64,000 nucleotides of DNA from Plantactinospora endophytica (GCF_016862915.1 NZ_BONW01000001.1:372001-436000); one strand, 5' to 3'. Counted from the first letter of the stretch, positions 1 through 8,535 are shown. Numbers and translations are program-made. Notes: generated from the sequence alone by a model not told the origin.

Positions 1-75
1 GTCCGCCCGCACCAGCACCCGGTCGTGCAGCAGACGGATGGGCAGGCCGTTGTCGGTGTTCTCCTCGCCGGTCAC
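1..75 (-). CDS. GroES-type co-chaperonin paralog, N-terminal fragment
   Basis: Only the first 25 codons lie in the window; the gene runs off the left edge. After a short polar stretch the reading gives GLPIRLLHDRVLVRAD, which resembles the start of the 10-kDa chaperonin fold (GroES proteins open with a PLxDRVLV-like strand). The longer N-terminal extension before it suits the second, GroEL-independent GroES-like protein seen in many actinobacteria rather than the canonical groES; that part is inference. The GTG start at 75 is chosen because a TACCGT hexamer ends 7 nt upstream and no Shine-Dalgarno is present. Confidence 0.55.
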   Translation of the reverse strand, partial: MTGEENTDNGLPIRLLHDRVLVRAD

Positions 76-82
76 GACCGAG

Positions 83-88
83 ACGGTA
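83..88 (-). promoter_or_regulatory. -10 element of GroES-like gene (leaderless)
   Basis: TACCGT on the minus strand ends 7 nt before the GTG at 75, too close for a 5' untranslated region, so the transcript should be leaderless. Confidence 0.5.
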
Positions 89-198
89 CCGTGCGCCGCC
101 ACCAGGCAGGCTGGTGGCGTCGGCCCGCAGGCCGTACCGAGCCGACCTGTGCCGGTGCGGCTACCGTAGGAGAGCCTATTCCGCCGTGGGAGGTGCGC

Positions 199-1479
199 TT
201 GCGCCGTTTCGAGCAGCTACGAGCAAGGATCCGTCGCGCGTACGCGTTCGGGCGGTCGACCGACTCCTCCGGCGGGTACGCCGAGCCGGCGGAGGCCCGT
301 CCGGCGGCCACGCCCCCACCGACACCCGCCCCGGCACCCCCGGTCGAGGCCGAGCCCAGCACGGAACTGCACCCGTCGACGGCCAGTCGGGACGACGCGG
401 ACGTACCGCACGCGCTGCGGATCGCCGCCGCGTGGTCCTGGCGACTGATCGTGATCGGCCTGGTTGCCTGGGCGCTGCTCCGGGTGGTCGGCACGGTCCG
501 GATCGTGATCATCCCGCTGGCCATCGCCCTGCTGCTCTCCGCACTGCTGGCCCCGCTGGTCGGCCTGCTGCTCCGGGCCCGGTTCCCCCGCTCCCTGGCC
601 ACCGCCGTGGTGCTGGTCGCCGGGCTGGCCGCCGTGGTCGGCACGCTCACCCTGGTGGTCAACGAGTTCATCCAGGGCGTACCGGACCTGAGCCGGAACG
701 CCACCAGCGGTATCCGGCAGATCCAGGAGTGGCTGAAGACCGGGCCGCTGCACATGTCGGACAACCAGCTCAACTCGTACATCGAGCAGGGCGAGCAGTG
801 GATCAACGAGAACACCCAGGCGCTGACCAGCGGGGCGGTCTCCACCGCCGCGACCGTCGCGGAACTGCTCACCGGTGCCCTGCTGGTGCTCTTCGCCACC
901 TTCTTCTTCCTGCGGGACGGTGAGAAGATCTGGCGCTTCCTGGTCCGGCTGCTGCCGGTGGCCGCCCGGTGGCGGGTCGACGACGCGGGCCGGGCGTCCT
1001 GGGCGACGCTTGTCGCGTACGTCCGGGCGACCGTACTCGTCGCGTTCATCGACGCGGTCGGGATCGGCATCTTCCTGGTCGTCTTCGACATCCCGTTCGC
1101 GTTCCCGCTCGCCGCGCTGGTCTTCCTCGGCGCGTTCATCCCGATCGTCGGCGCGACCCTCTCCGGCGCGGTGGCGGTGCTGGTCGCCCTGGTCGACAGC
1201 GGCTGGGTGACCGCGCTGATCATCCTCGGCGTGGTGATCGGGGTGCAGCAGGTCGAGGGGCACATCCTGCAACCGTTGATCATGGGACGGGCGGTGGCGA
1301 TCCATCCGCTCGCGGTGATCGTCGGCATCGCCGCCGGTGTGGTGCTGGCCGGCATCGTCGGCGCCCTGGTCTCGGTACCGCTGATCGCGGTGCTGAACAC
1401 GGCGGTCCGCCGGCTGGCGCACCGCCGCCCGCCGGAGGTGCCGCCGGACGCCGTGGTGATCGCGGCCAAGGCGCCGTGA
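199..1479 (+). CDS. AI-2E family transporter (PerM-type membrane protein)
   Basis: A 426-residue polytopic membrane protein. A Pro/Ala-rich cytoplasmic N-terminus (about residues 25-70) is followed by paired hydrophobic helices, a large soluble loop rich in Gln/Asn/Glu (GIRQIQEWLKTGPL and beyond), and five or so further helices containing the family-typical FIPIVGATLSGAVAVLVAL stretch and HILQPLIMGRAVAIHPLAV near the end. The family exports small molecules or ions; the substrate here cannot be told. The TTG at 199 is preferred because GGGAGG lies 5 nt upstream; the reading frame is open back to position 25 but that part is unlikely to be translated. Convergent with the helicase gene, 104 bp between stops. 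Confidence 0.85.
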   Translation: MRRFEQLRARIRRAYAFGRSTDSSGGYAEPAEARPAATPPPTPAPAPPVEAEPSTELHPSTASRDDADVPHALRIAAAWSWRLIVIGLVAWALLRVVGTVRIVIIPLAIALLLSALLAPLVGLLLRARFPRSLATAVVLVAGLAAVVGTLTLVVNEFIQGVPDLSRNATSGIRQIQEWLKTGPLHMSDNQLNSYIEQGEQWINENTQALTSGAVSTAATVAELLTGALLVLFATFFFLRDGEKIWRFLVRLLPVAARWRVDDAGRASWATLVAYVRATVLVAFIDAVGIGIFLVVFDIPFAFPLAALVFLGAFIPIVGATLSGAVAVLVALVDSGWVTALIILGVVIGVQQVEGHILQPLIMGRAVAIHPLAVIVGIAAGVVLAGIVGALVSVPLIAVLNTAVRRLAHRRPPEVPPDAVVIAAKAP

Positions 1480-1583
1480 CCACCCGCGCCCGCAGGCGGC
1501 GCCCGGGACCGGCCGCGAGCCGCCCGCTGCCGACCCGCCGTACCTGACGCCCCTGGAGATTCTCGTGAATCCGGTGCGGCGGT

Positions 1584-3836
1584 TCAGGACTTGCCGAGCC
1601 GCTCCAGGGCGCCCCGGGCCACCTCCGGCCGGGTGGTGTACCAGAACGGTGGCAGCGACTTCCGCAGGAAGGCGCCGTACCCCCGGGCCGTCTCCAGCCG
1701 GGAGTCCAGCACCGCCACCACGCCCTTGTCCCCGGTGGACCGGATCAGCCGACCGACCCCCTGGGCCAGCCGTACAGCGGCGATCGGCACGCTGACCGCC
1801 GCGAACCCGGAGCCGCCCGAGGCGTCCACGGCCGCCGCCCGGGCCGCCGCGAGGGGCTCGTCCGGGCGCGGGAACGGCAGCCGGTCGATCACCACGAGCT
1901 GGCACGCGTCGCCCGGCACGTCCACGCCCTGCCACAGCGACATCACGCCGAACAGGCAACTCGCCCGCTCCTGCCGGAACCGGCGGACCAGCAGCGGCAG
2001 CGCCTCCTCGCCCTGCAACAGGATCGGCAGGTCGGTACGCGCCCGGAGCAGTTCGGCGGCCTGCAACGCGGCCCGGCGGGACGAGAACAGCCCGAGGGTA
2101 CGCCCGCCGAGCGCGCCGACCAGCCCGAGCAGTTCCTCGCCGGCCGCCGCCGGCAGGCCCGAGGCGGCCGGCCGGGGCAGGTGCGCGGCGACGTAGAGGA
2201 TGCCCTGGCGGGGATAGTCGAACGGGGATCCGACGTCGAGCGAGCGCCAGCCGTCGTCCGACTCCGAACGGTTGGACTTCGACGTGCTGTCCGACTTCGC
2301 GGTGCTGTCCAGTTTCGAGGTGCTGTCCGGCTTCGACGTCCGGTCCGGGGCCGTCGGATCCGGCCGGACGGTACGCAGTGCGTTCGCCCGGGGATGCGGC
2401 CGGGTCGGGTCGGCCGCCGGATCCGCCGGGGCGGCCAGCCCGAGTGCCCGGGCGACGGTGTCGAACCGGCCGCCGAGCGCGAGCGTGGCCGAGGTGGCGA
2501 CGACGGTACGGTCCTCGTAGAGATGGGTGGCGAGGGTGCCGGCCACGGAGAGCGGCGCGACGACCAGGGCCCGCCGGCCCGTGCCGCCGCCGTCCGGCTT
2601 CTCCACCCAGGCGACGTCGTGATCGGCATCCTCCAGCAGTCGTTGTGCGGTCTTCGACAGGTCGTCGAGTACCGCCTTGGCCTGCTGCTTGCGTACCGGG
2701 TCGGGGTCGTCGGACTTGACGTCGCCGATTTTCTCCAGCGCCGAGCGGGTGGCCGCGTCCAGCAGGGTGCACGCCTCGCGCAGCGGTGCCGGCAGCTCGC
2801 CGGTGATCCGTCCGGCCGGTGCCTCGGCCAGCCCGACCGCCAGCGCGTCGCCGGCCGCCAGCAGCGAGTCGGCCAGTTCCGGCGTGAGCAGTGGCCGGCT
2901 CCGCCGGGCGGCCCGGTCGATCAGCTCCGGGATCAGTTCGGCCTGGGCCGCCGAGGAGACCCGGTCGGCCAGCTCGTGCGCCTCGTCGATCACCAGCAGC
3001 TTGTGCGGCGGCACGATGTGCCGGCCGGCGAGCATGTCGACGGCGAGCAGACTGTGGTTGGTCACCACCACGTCCGCCTCGCGGGCCCGGGCCCGGGACG
3101 CCTCGGCGAAGCACTCGGTGCCGTACGGGCAGCGGCTGGCGCCGACGCACTCCCGGGCCGGCATCGAGACCAGCCGCCACGCCTGGTCGTCGACGCCGGG
3201 GTCGAGTTCGTCGCGGTCACCGGTGTCGGTCTCCATGGCCCAGTCCCGGATCCGCTCGATCTGCTTGCCCAGCCGGCCCGCCTCGCCGAGCCACTTCGTC
3301 CCGCCACCGCCACCGCCACCGCCGCCCCGGGCCGGCGCGTCGAAGAGGGTGTCCTCCGGTTCGTCCTCTGTGGAGTTCTCCAGCCGGGCCAGGCAGAGAT
3401 AGTGGTGCCGGCCCTTCAACACGGCGAAGGTCGGCCGGTCGCCGAGGACCGGGGCGACCGCGTCGGCCAGCCGGGGCAGGTCGTGGTCGACGAGCTGGGA
3501 CTGGAGCGCGAGGGTCGCGGTGGAGACCACCACCGGGCCGTCGACGGTCAGCGCCGGGGCGAGGTACGCCAGCGACTTGCCGGTGCCGGTGCCGGCCTGC
3601 ACCAGCAGGTGCTCACCGGAGAGGATGCTCTCCTCGATCGCGGTGGCCATCTGCTGCTGCCCCGGCCGGGCCGTGCCGCCGGGTACCGCGCCGACCGCCG
3701 CGGCCAGCAGTTCCGAGCCGGTGGGCCGGTCGGCACGGCGGCGTCGGCGGGACCGGGGTGCCGGAGGGCGGCCGGAGTCCTCCGCCTCGGAGCCGATCAG
3801 GGTGGGGAAGCTGGCATCGGTGGCGGGCACGGTCAC
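1584..3836 (-). CDS. dinG: DinG/XPD-like ATP-dependent DNA helicase
   Basis: A 750-residue superfamily 2 helicase of the DinG/Rad3/XPD branch, expected to unwind damaged or structured DNA with 5'-3' polarity. Visible motifs are Walker A AGTGTGKS (about 81-88), DEAH box VIDEAHEL (about 282-289), and four cysteines near 148, 230, 236 and 242 in the spacing expected for the iron-sulfur cluster of this branch. The C-terminal helicase half carries QGVGRLIRST. Two oddities interrupt the fold: a run of nine glycines before the cluster cysteines, and a charged TSK/DSTSK-type repeat near residues 498-526. The start GTG at 3836 has TACGGT ending 6 nt upstream; the frame is open further upstream but without sense. 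Confidence 0.88.
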   Translation of the reverse strand: MTVPATDASFPTLIGSEAEDSGRPPAPRSRRRRRADRPTGSELLAAAVGAVPGGTARPGQQQMATAIEESILSGEHLLVQAGTGTGKSLAYLAPALTVDGPVVVSTATLALQSQLVDHDLPRLADAVAPVLGDRPTFAVLKGRHHYLCLARLENSTEDEPEDTLFDAPARGGGGGGGGGTKWLGEAGRLGKQIERIRDWAMETDTGDRDELDPGVDDQAWRLVSMPARECVGASRCPYGTECFAEASRARAREADVVVTNHSLLAVDMLAGRHIVPPHKLLVIDEAHELADRVSSAAQAELIPELIDRAARRSRPLLTPELADSLLAAGDALAVGLAEAPAGRITGELPAPLREACTLLDAATRSALEKIGDVKSDDPDPVRKQQAKAVLDDLSKTAQRLLEDADHDVAWVEKPDGGGTGRRALVVAPLSVAGTLATHLYEDRTVVATSATLALGGRFDTVARALGLAAPADPAADPTRPHPRANALRTVRPDPTAPDRTSKPDSTSKLDSTAKSDSTSKSNRSESDDGWRSLDVGSPFDYPRQGILYVAAHLPRPAASGLPAAAGEELLGLVGALGGRTLGLFSSRRAALQAAELLRARTDLPILLQGEEALPLLVRRFRQERASCLFGVMSLWQGVDVPGDACQLVVIDRLPFPRPDEPLAAARAAAVDASGGSGFAAVSVPIAAVRLAQGVGRLIRSTGDKGVVAVLDSRLETARGYGAFLRKSLPPFWYTTRPEVARGALERLGKS

Positions 3837-3842
3837 TGTGCG

Positions 3843-3848
3843 ACCGTA
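3843..3848 (-). promoter_or_regulatory. -10 element of dinG (leaderless)
   Basis: TACGGT on the minus strand ends 6 nt before the GTG at 3836; no Shine-Dalgarno is present. Confidence 0.5.
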
Positions 3849-4000
3849 CCCGCCGATCCCGACACCGCCGCGCTCCCTCGCCCGACGGCCGTGCCGGGGC
3901 GTCCGGTACGCCGTGCCAGGTCGTCCGGTACGGCGGTGACGTTGGCGGTTTCGACGTCTACCGGACGCTTCGCGCACCACTCCTCGTGGGCGACATCGGC

Positions 4001-4006
4001 TAGGGT
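4001..4006 (+). promoter_or_regulatory. -10 element of DUF402 gene (leaderless)
   Basis: TAGGGT ends 6 nt before the ATG at 4013, implying a leaderless transcript. It faces away from the dinG promoter about 150 bp to the left. Confidence 0.55.
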
Positions 4007-4012
4007 GCGGGC

Positions 4013-4516
4013 ATGTCGAGCGATGTGGTCCGAGTCGTCTACCGCAAGTACGACGGCACCGCGCACCGGGACTACCCCGCCCGCAGACTGACCGAGGACG
4101 ACCTCGGCGTGTGGCTCGGCGTGACCGCCGGAACGGAGTCGATCTACCACGGCCAGCCGTCGGTGGAGCAGATCCCGTTCGTGCTGCTGGTGCCGCACGA
4201 CGCGTGGTGGAGCACGATGTTCAACCCGCCACCCCGGACCAGCGAGGTCTACTGCGACATCGCCAGCCCGGCCCGCTGGGAGGGGGACACCGTCCACCTG
4301 ATCGACCTCGACCTGGACGTGGTGCGCCGCCGGGGCACCGGCCTGGTGGAGTTGCGCGACGAGGACGAGTTCGCCGAGCACCGGGTCCGGTTCGGTTATC
4401 CGGAGGAGACGGTGGCGCAGGCCCGGGCCGCCGCGGAGTGGCTGTACGGCGCGCTCGGCGACGGTACCGAGCCGTTCGCGTCGGCGTACCGGAAGTGGCT
4501 GGCGCTGGTGGTCTGA
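4013..4516 (+). CDS. DUF402 domain protein (FomD/Ntdp-like)
   Basis: A 167-residue soluble protein. Family features are the strand-turn block VYCDIASPARW and the acidic segment LIDLDLDVV followed by DEDEF, which in DUF402 proteins form a metal-binding pocket. Characterised members hydrolyse nucleoside di/triphosphates or nucleotidyl intermediates; the substrate here is unknown. The DAWWSTMFNPP segment is also typical. Transcribed divergently from dinG, convergent with the sigma factor gene. Confidence 0.75.
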   Translation: MSSDVVRVVYRKYDGTAHRDYPARRLTEDDLGVWLGVTAGTESIYHGQPSVEQIPFVLLVPHDAWWSTMFNPPPRTSEVYCDIASPARWEGDTVHLIDLDLDVVRRRGTGLVELRDEDEFAEHRVRFGYPEETVAQARAAAEWLYGALGDGTEPFASAYRKWLALVV

Positions 4517-4561
4517 CCCGGCACCCGCCTGCCCGGCCCGCTGGCCCGCGTCACCGGCCGC

Positions 4562-4633
4562 GTCGACCGGGTGTCTAGCGGGGAAGTCGACCGGGTGTCT
4601 AGCGGGGAAGTCGACCGGGTGTCTAGCGGGGGA
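4562..4633. repeat. 24-bp tandem repeat, three copies, containing the sigma-gene stop codon
   Basis: Units at 4562-4585, 4586-4609 and 4610-4633 are near identical (each carries GACCGGGTGTCTAGCGGGG). The third copy holds the TAG stop (CTA at 4623-4625) of the sigma factor gene, so the two others are duplications of the gene's 3' end lying just downstream of it. Confidence 0.95.
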
Positions 4634-5582
4634 GCTGCCAGGAGTGCTCGTCCTCGGCGATCCCTGGCACCCGGGTCAACTTCTCCGGGTTGACCTGGTG
4701 GTAGGCGGCGGTGATCCGGCCGTCGGCGACGGTGAACCACATCACGCCGCGCAGCGGCATCCCGGGCCGGTACTCCGCCTCGACCTGCACGCCCAGTTCC
4801 CCGTTCACCAGGACCGGGCACATCCGCAGGTGGTTGGTCTCCCAGGCGGCCCGGCGCGTCAGCCCGAGGGCGAACCGGGCGACCTTGGTCGCGCCGACCA
4901 CCGGATGCCGGGAGGTCGGGAAGAGACCGCCGCCGTCGCCGACGAAGACCACGTCCGGGGCGAGTACCTCGAGGAGTCGCTCGGGTTCGCCGGACTCGAC
5001 GGCGCGCAGGAACGCGCTGACCAGCCGTTGGTGCTCGGCCGGGTCGGCGGACCGCCGTGGGGCGTCCTCGGTGAGCGCCCGGCGGGCCCGGGAGGCGAGC
5101 TGCCGGGCCGCCGTCGGGCTGGTTGCCAGCACCGTTGCGATCTCCGCGAACGGCACGGCGAAGACGTCGTGCAGGACGAACGCGACCCGCTGCTCCGGGG
5201 TGAGCCGTTCCAGCAGGGTCAACAGGGCGATGCCGACCTGCTCGGTGTGCGCGGCCCGCTCGGCCGGGTCGGGGGCGAAGCCGTCCGGGCCGGCGGGCAG
5301 TCGACTCACCACCGGCTCCGGGAGCCACTGGCCGTGGTACGACTCCCGGCGTACCCGGGCGGAGCGGAGGACGTCCAGGCAGATCCGGGCGGTGGCGGTG
5401 GTCAACCAGGCGCGCAGGTCGCGTACCTCGGCGCGGGCCTGCTCGGTGCCGAGCGCGGCGGCGTACCGCAGCCAGGTCTCCTGTACGGCGTCCTCCGCCT
5501 CGGCCCGGCTGCCCAGCATCCGGTACGCGACCGTGGTGAGGTGGTCCCGTTCGGCCTCGAACTCGCTCGCCAGATCCCGCAC
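4623..5582 (-). CDS. ECF41-group RNA polymerase sigma factor (SigJ-like)
   Basis: A 319-residue sigma factor. Region 2 (YRMLGSRAEAEDAVQETWLR) and region 4 (LTPEQRVAFVLHDVF, then an HTH with TAARQLASRARR) are followed by a SnoaL-like C-terminal domain of about 120 residues. The ECF41 hallmarks are all present: GQWLPEPV in the linker between regions 2 and 4, VGDGGG in the extension, and VNPEKL near the end. In this group the extension modulates core binding in place of an anti-sigma factor. No carboxymuconolactone decarboxylase, oxidoreductase or epimerase gene, the usual target, lies beside it. The GTG start has GGGAGG 6 nt upstream. Confidence 0.9.
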   Translation of the reverse strand: MRDLASEFEAERDHLTTVAYRMLGSRAEAEDAVQETWLRYAAALGTEQARAEVRDLRAWLTTATARICLDVLRSARVRRESYHGQWLPEPVVSRLPAGPDGFAPDPAERAAHTEQVGIALLTLLERLTPEQRVAFVLHDVFAVPFAEIATVLATSPTAARQLASRARRALTEDAPRRSADPAEHQRLVSAFLRAVESGEPERLLEVLAPDVVFVGDGGGLFPTSRHPVVGATKVARFALGLTRRAAWETNHLRMCPVLVNGELGVQVEAEYRPGMPLRGVMWFTVADGRITAAYHQVNPEKLTRVPGIAEDEHSWQLPR

Positions 5583-5728
5583 CGCTGCCTCCCCGCCGCC
5601 GTACGTCCTTCCGCGAGGTTAGCTCCGCACCCGGCGGCGGGATCCGCGCAGGTCGACGCGGCGAATCTCACACCGGGTTCGGAGCGGACCTGTTCGGGCA
5701 CCTTCGTACCGTCATGCCGGGCCGCAAG

Positions 5729-5756
5729 GTGAACAACAGGTGAATGGCAAGTGAAC
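5729..5756. promoter_or_regulatory. PHO box, three 11-bp direct repeats
   Basis: GTGAAC at 5729, GTGAAT at 5740 and GTGAAC at 5751 stand exactly 11 bp apart (GTTCAC on the other strand). This is the direct-repeat architecture bound by PhoP in actinobacteria. It lies 117 bp before the DUF47-pit operon. The remaining 5583-5872 interval shows nothing else recognisable. Confidence 0.75.
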
Positions 5757-5872
5757 CGGCCCTGACCAGGGGTGGGCGGGCGAAAACTCCGATCCGAGGT
5801 TTCCTAGCATTCCCCAGGGGCAGCCTCCCGCGGCCCGTCACCCGTCCGCCGACGCAACGAGGTACCCGAGCC

Positions 5873-6499
5873 GTGAAGTTTTCCCTCCGCCCCTCCGAGG
5901 GTGCGTTCTACGAGTTGTTCACCAGAGCCGCTCAGAACCTTGTGCGGGGCACCGAGCTGCTGAACGAGCTGGCGCTGCCCGGGGTCGACGTGCAGTCGGT
6001 CAGCGAGCGGCTCACCGAGGTCGAGCACGACAGCGACCAGATCACCCACGAGCTGTACAAGAAGATCAACTCGACCTTCGTCACGCCGTTCGACCGGGAG
6101 GACATCTACCGGCTCGGCTCGCTGCTCGACGACGTGATGGACCACCTGGAGGCGGTCGGCAACCTGCTCTACCTCTACGGGCTGACCAAGCTGCCGTCGC
6201 TGCCCCGGGAGATGCACGAGCTGGTGAACGTCCTCGACCAGCAGGCCAAGCTCACCGCCGAGGCGATGCCCCGGCTGCGGGCGATGAAGGACCTCGAGGA
6301 CTACTGGATCGAGTGCAACCGGCTGGAGAACGACGGCGACCAGGCGTACCGGATGCTGCTGGTCCGGCTCTTCTCCGGCGAGTACGACGCGCTGACGGTG
6401 CTGAAGATGAAGGAGGTCGCCGACGAGTTGGAGGCGGCCTGCGACGCGTTCGAGCACGTGGCCAACACGGTCGAGACCATCGCGGTCAAGGAAAGCTGA
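5873..6499 (+). CDS. DUF47 (PhoU-like) Pit accessory protein
   Basis: A 208-residue all-helical protein of the DUF47 family, which are PhoU-like partners of Pit phosphate transporters and tune transport or phosphate signalling in the cytoplasm. Family features are the N-terminal FSLRPSEGAFYELF, the acidic EVEHDSDQITHELY helix with metal-binding E/D residues, FDREDIYRLGSLLDDVMDHL, and the repeat of this pattern later (RLENDGDQAYR). The GTG at 5873 is chosen because the conserved domain begins there and GAGG lies 10 nt upstream; upstream in-frame codons have no domain. Six nucleotides separate it from pit. Confidence 0.9.
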   Translation: MKFSLRPSEGAFYELFTRAAQNLVRGTELLNELALPGVDVQSVSERLTEVEHDSDQITHELYKKINSTFVTPFDREDIYRLGSLLDDVMDHLEAVGNLLYLYGLTKLPSLPREMHELVNVLDQQAKLTAEAMPRLRAMKDLEDYWIECNRLENDGDQAYRMLLVRLFSGEYDALTVLKMKEVADELEAACDAFEHVANTVETIAVKES

Positions 6500-6505
6500 T
6501 CTCCG

Positions 6506-7507
6506 GTGACCCCTGAACTCATCGCCGTACTGGCGGTGATCGCCGTCGCGCTGCTCTTCGACTACACCAACGGTTTCCACGACGCCGCGAACGCCATCGC
6601 CACCAGCATCTCCACCCGGGCGCTGACGCCCCGGGTCGCGCTCGGCATGGCGGCGATCGGCAACTTCATCGGCGCGCACTTCGGTGCCGACGTGGCCAAG
6701 ACGGTCGGCTCCGGGCTGGTCGAGCTGCCGCGCGGCGTCTCCAGCCTCGGCATCGTCTTCGCCGGGGTGATCGGGGCGATCGTGTGGAACCTGATCACCT
6801 GGTACTTCGGGCTGCCCTCGTCGTCCTCGCACGCGCTGATCGGCGGGCTGGTCGGGTCGACGCTGGCCGCCTCCGGCACGGTGCTCTGGGACGGCATCGG
6901 GGAGAGCGTCGTCCTGCCGATGATCCTCTCGCCGGTGGTCGGCTTCCTGCTCGGCTACCTCGTCATGATCGCCGTTCAGTGGATCTTCCGGAACGGGCAG
7001 CCGGGCAAGCTCAACCGGGGCTTCCGGTGGGCCCAGACCGCCTCGGCGGCGGCGATGTCGGTCGGGCACGGCATGCAGGACGCTGCCAAGACCATCGGCA
7101 TCGTGGTGCTCGCCCTCTTCGTCGGCGGCTACCAGAGCAGCGCCGAGCACATCCCGGAGTGGGCGTTCTGGACCTCGGCGACGGTGCTCGCCCTCGGCAC
7201 GTACGCGGGCGGCTGGCGGATCATCCGTACCCTCGGACGGAAGATCATCGACCTCCGGCCGCCGGAGGGCTTCGCCGCCGAGACCGTGGCCAGCGGCGTG
7301 CTCTACTTCAACGCCCTGGTGCTCGGCGCACCGATCTCCACCACGCACACCATCACCTCGGCGATCATGGGCGTCGGGGCCACCAAGCGGCTCTCCGCCG
7401 TCCGGTGGGGCGTGGCCGGCAACATCGTCGGCGCCTGGATCCTCACCTTCCCGGCCGCCGGCTCCATCGGCGCCCTGATGTACGTACTGGTCAACCCGCT
7501 CTTCTGA
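6506..7507 (+). CDS. pit: Inorganic phosphate transporter, PiT family
   Basis: A 333-residue cation-coupled phosphate permease. Both PiT signature repeats are visible: FDYTNGFHDAANAIATSIS near the N-terminus and GVLYFNALVLGAPISTTHT with a second conserved segment in the C-terminal half; GLPSSSSHALIGGLVG is the other inner motif. About ten membrane helices are expected. It starts with GTG six nucleotides after the DUF47 stop and is surely co-transcribed with it. The PHO box upstream suggests phosphate-starvation control, whereas Pit is often regarded as constitutive. Confidence 0.95.
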   Translation: MTPELIAVLAVIAVALLFDYTNGFHDAANAIATSISTRALTPRVALGMAAIGNFIGAHFGADVAKTVGSGLVELPRGVSSLGIVFAGVIGAIVWNLITWYFGLPSSSSHALIGGLVGSTLAASGTVLWDGIGESVVLPMILSPVVGFLLGYLVMIAVQWIFRNGQPGKLNRGFRWAQTASAAAMSVGHGMQDAAKTIGIVVLALFVGGYQSSAEHIPEWAFWTSATVLALGTYAGGWRIIRTLGRKIIDLRPPEGFAAETVASGVLYFNALVLGAPISTTHTITSAIMGVGATKRLSAVRWGVAGNIVGAWILTFPAAGSIGALMYVLVNPLF

Positions 7508-7518
7508 GGTGTCGGCCG

Positions 7519-7550
7519 GGCGCCCCTTCCCGTCGACGGGAAGGGGCGCC
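7519..7550. terminator. Bidirectional terminator, fully self-complementary
   Basis: A 32-bp perfect palindrome (arms GGCGCCCCTTCCCG, centre GTCGAC) lies between the convergent stops of pit and the Gfo/Idh gene, with no T tract, as usual for GC-rich actinobacteria. Confidence 0.85.
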
Positions 7551-7553
7551 TCC

Positions 7554-8522
7554 TCACGGGTAGGTCACGCCGATCTGCTCGCGGATCTCGTCGAGCAGGC
7601 CCATCACCTCAAGGGTGGCGGCGTGCGGCACCAGCGGGCTCTCCAGCAGCCCGGCCGCCAGGCAGCGCTGCACCTCGGCCGCCTCGTGCTGGTAGCCCGA
7701 CCCGGTGAGGTCCACCGGCAGCAGCTCCGGATCGGCACCGTCCCGCAGCAGGGTGACCTGGCCCGGCCGGTAGAACGGCGGCGCCAGCTCGATCCGGCCG
7801 GTCCGCCCGGTGACCACCGCCGCCACCCGGGTCGCGCCGATCATGCCGCAGCTCAGCGTGGCGACCGCGCCGGAGTCGTAGCCGAGGACGATCCCGGTGT
7901 TCTCGTCGACCCCCTCCGGGCTGATCCTGGCCCAGGACCGGACGTGGTCCGGCAGGCCGAGCAGCAGGTGCGCCAGGCTGATCGGGTACACCCCGAGGTC
8001 CAGCAGGGCGCCGCCGCCGAGCGCCCGGGCCCGCATCCGGTGCTCGGGCGGGAACGGCCCGCCGACCCCGAAGTCCGCCTGCACGCCGGTCACCTCGCCG
8101 ATCGCGCCGTCGGCGATCAGTTCCAGGATCCGGAGTACGACCGGATTGCAGCGCATCCACATCGCCTCCATCAGGAAGCGGTTCTTGGCACCGGCCATGT
8201 CGACGAGTTGCTGCGCGGTGGCCCGCTCCAGGGTGACCGGCTTCTCGACGAGTACCGCCCGGCCGGCGTCGAGGCAGGCCATCGTGGCGTCGAAGTGCGC
8301 CGCGTGCGGGGTGGCGACGTACACGACGTCGATGTCGTCGTCGGCGGCGAACTCCTGCCACGACCCGTACGCCCGGGGCACCCCGTGCCGGTCCGCGAAG
8401 GCGCGGGCGCTCTCCTCGGTACGCGAGCCGACCGCCACGATCTCGGCGTCCGGCAGCAGTTTGAGGTCCTCGACGAAGGTGGCGGCGATGTAGCCCGTAG
8501 CCAGGATGCCCCAACGTGTCAT
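7554..8522 (-). CDS. Gfo/Idh/MocA family oxidoreductase
   Basis: A 322-residue NAD(P)-dependent dehydrogenase. The Rossmann start GILATGYIAATFVEDL, the VVYVATPHAAHF strand and the catalytic-lysine motif VLVEKPVTL are followed by a C-terminal alpha/beta domain with the LLDLGVYPISLAHLLLG segment typical of dihydrodiol-dehydrogenase-like members. Substrate is probably a sugar or cyclic polyol, not further definable. The ATG at 8522 begins the Rossmann fold and has TACCGT ending 7 nt upstream; the frame continues 70 codons further into repeat DNA and that part is discounted. Confidence 0.88.
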   Translation of the reverse strand: MTRWGILATGYIAATFVEDLKLLPDAEIVAVGSRTEESARAFADRHGVPRAYGSWQEFAADDDIDVVYVATPHAAHFDATMACLDAGRAVLVEKPVTLERATAQQLVDMAGAKNRFLMEAMWMRCNPVVLRILELIADGAIGEVTGVQADFGVGGPFPPEHRMRARALGGGALLDLGVYPISLAHLLLGLPDHVRSWARISPEGVDENTGIVLGYDSGAVATLSCGMIGATRVAAVVTGRTGRIELAPPFYRPGQVTLLRDGADPELLPVDLTGSGYQHEAAEVQRCLAAGLLESPLVPHAATLEVMGLLDEIREQIGVTYP

Positions 8523-8529
8523 GCCCGGC

Positions 8530-8535
8530 ACGGTA
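8530..8535 (-). promoter_or_regulatory. -10 element of Gfo/Idh gene (leaderless)
   Basis: TACCGT on the minus strand ends 7 nt before the ATG at 8522. Confidence 0.5.

Noticed and set aside
217-3180. 987-codon minus-strand frame
   Set aside because: It is antisense to the AI-2E transporter and out of frame with the helicase; no recognisable domain.
2181-4091. 636-codon plus-strand frame antisense to dinG
   Set aside because: No domain; the helicase on the other strand accounts for the region.
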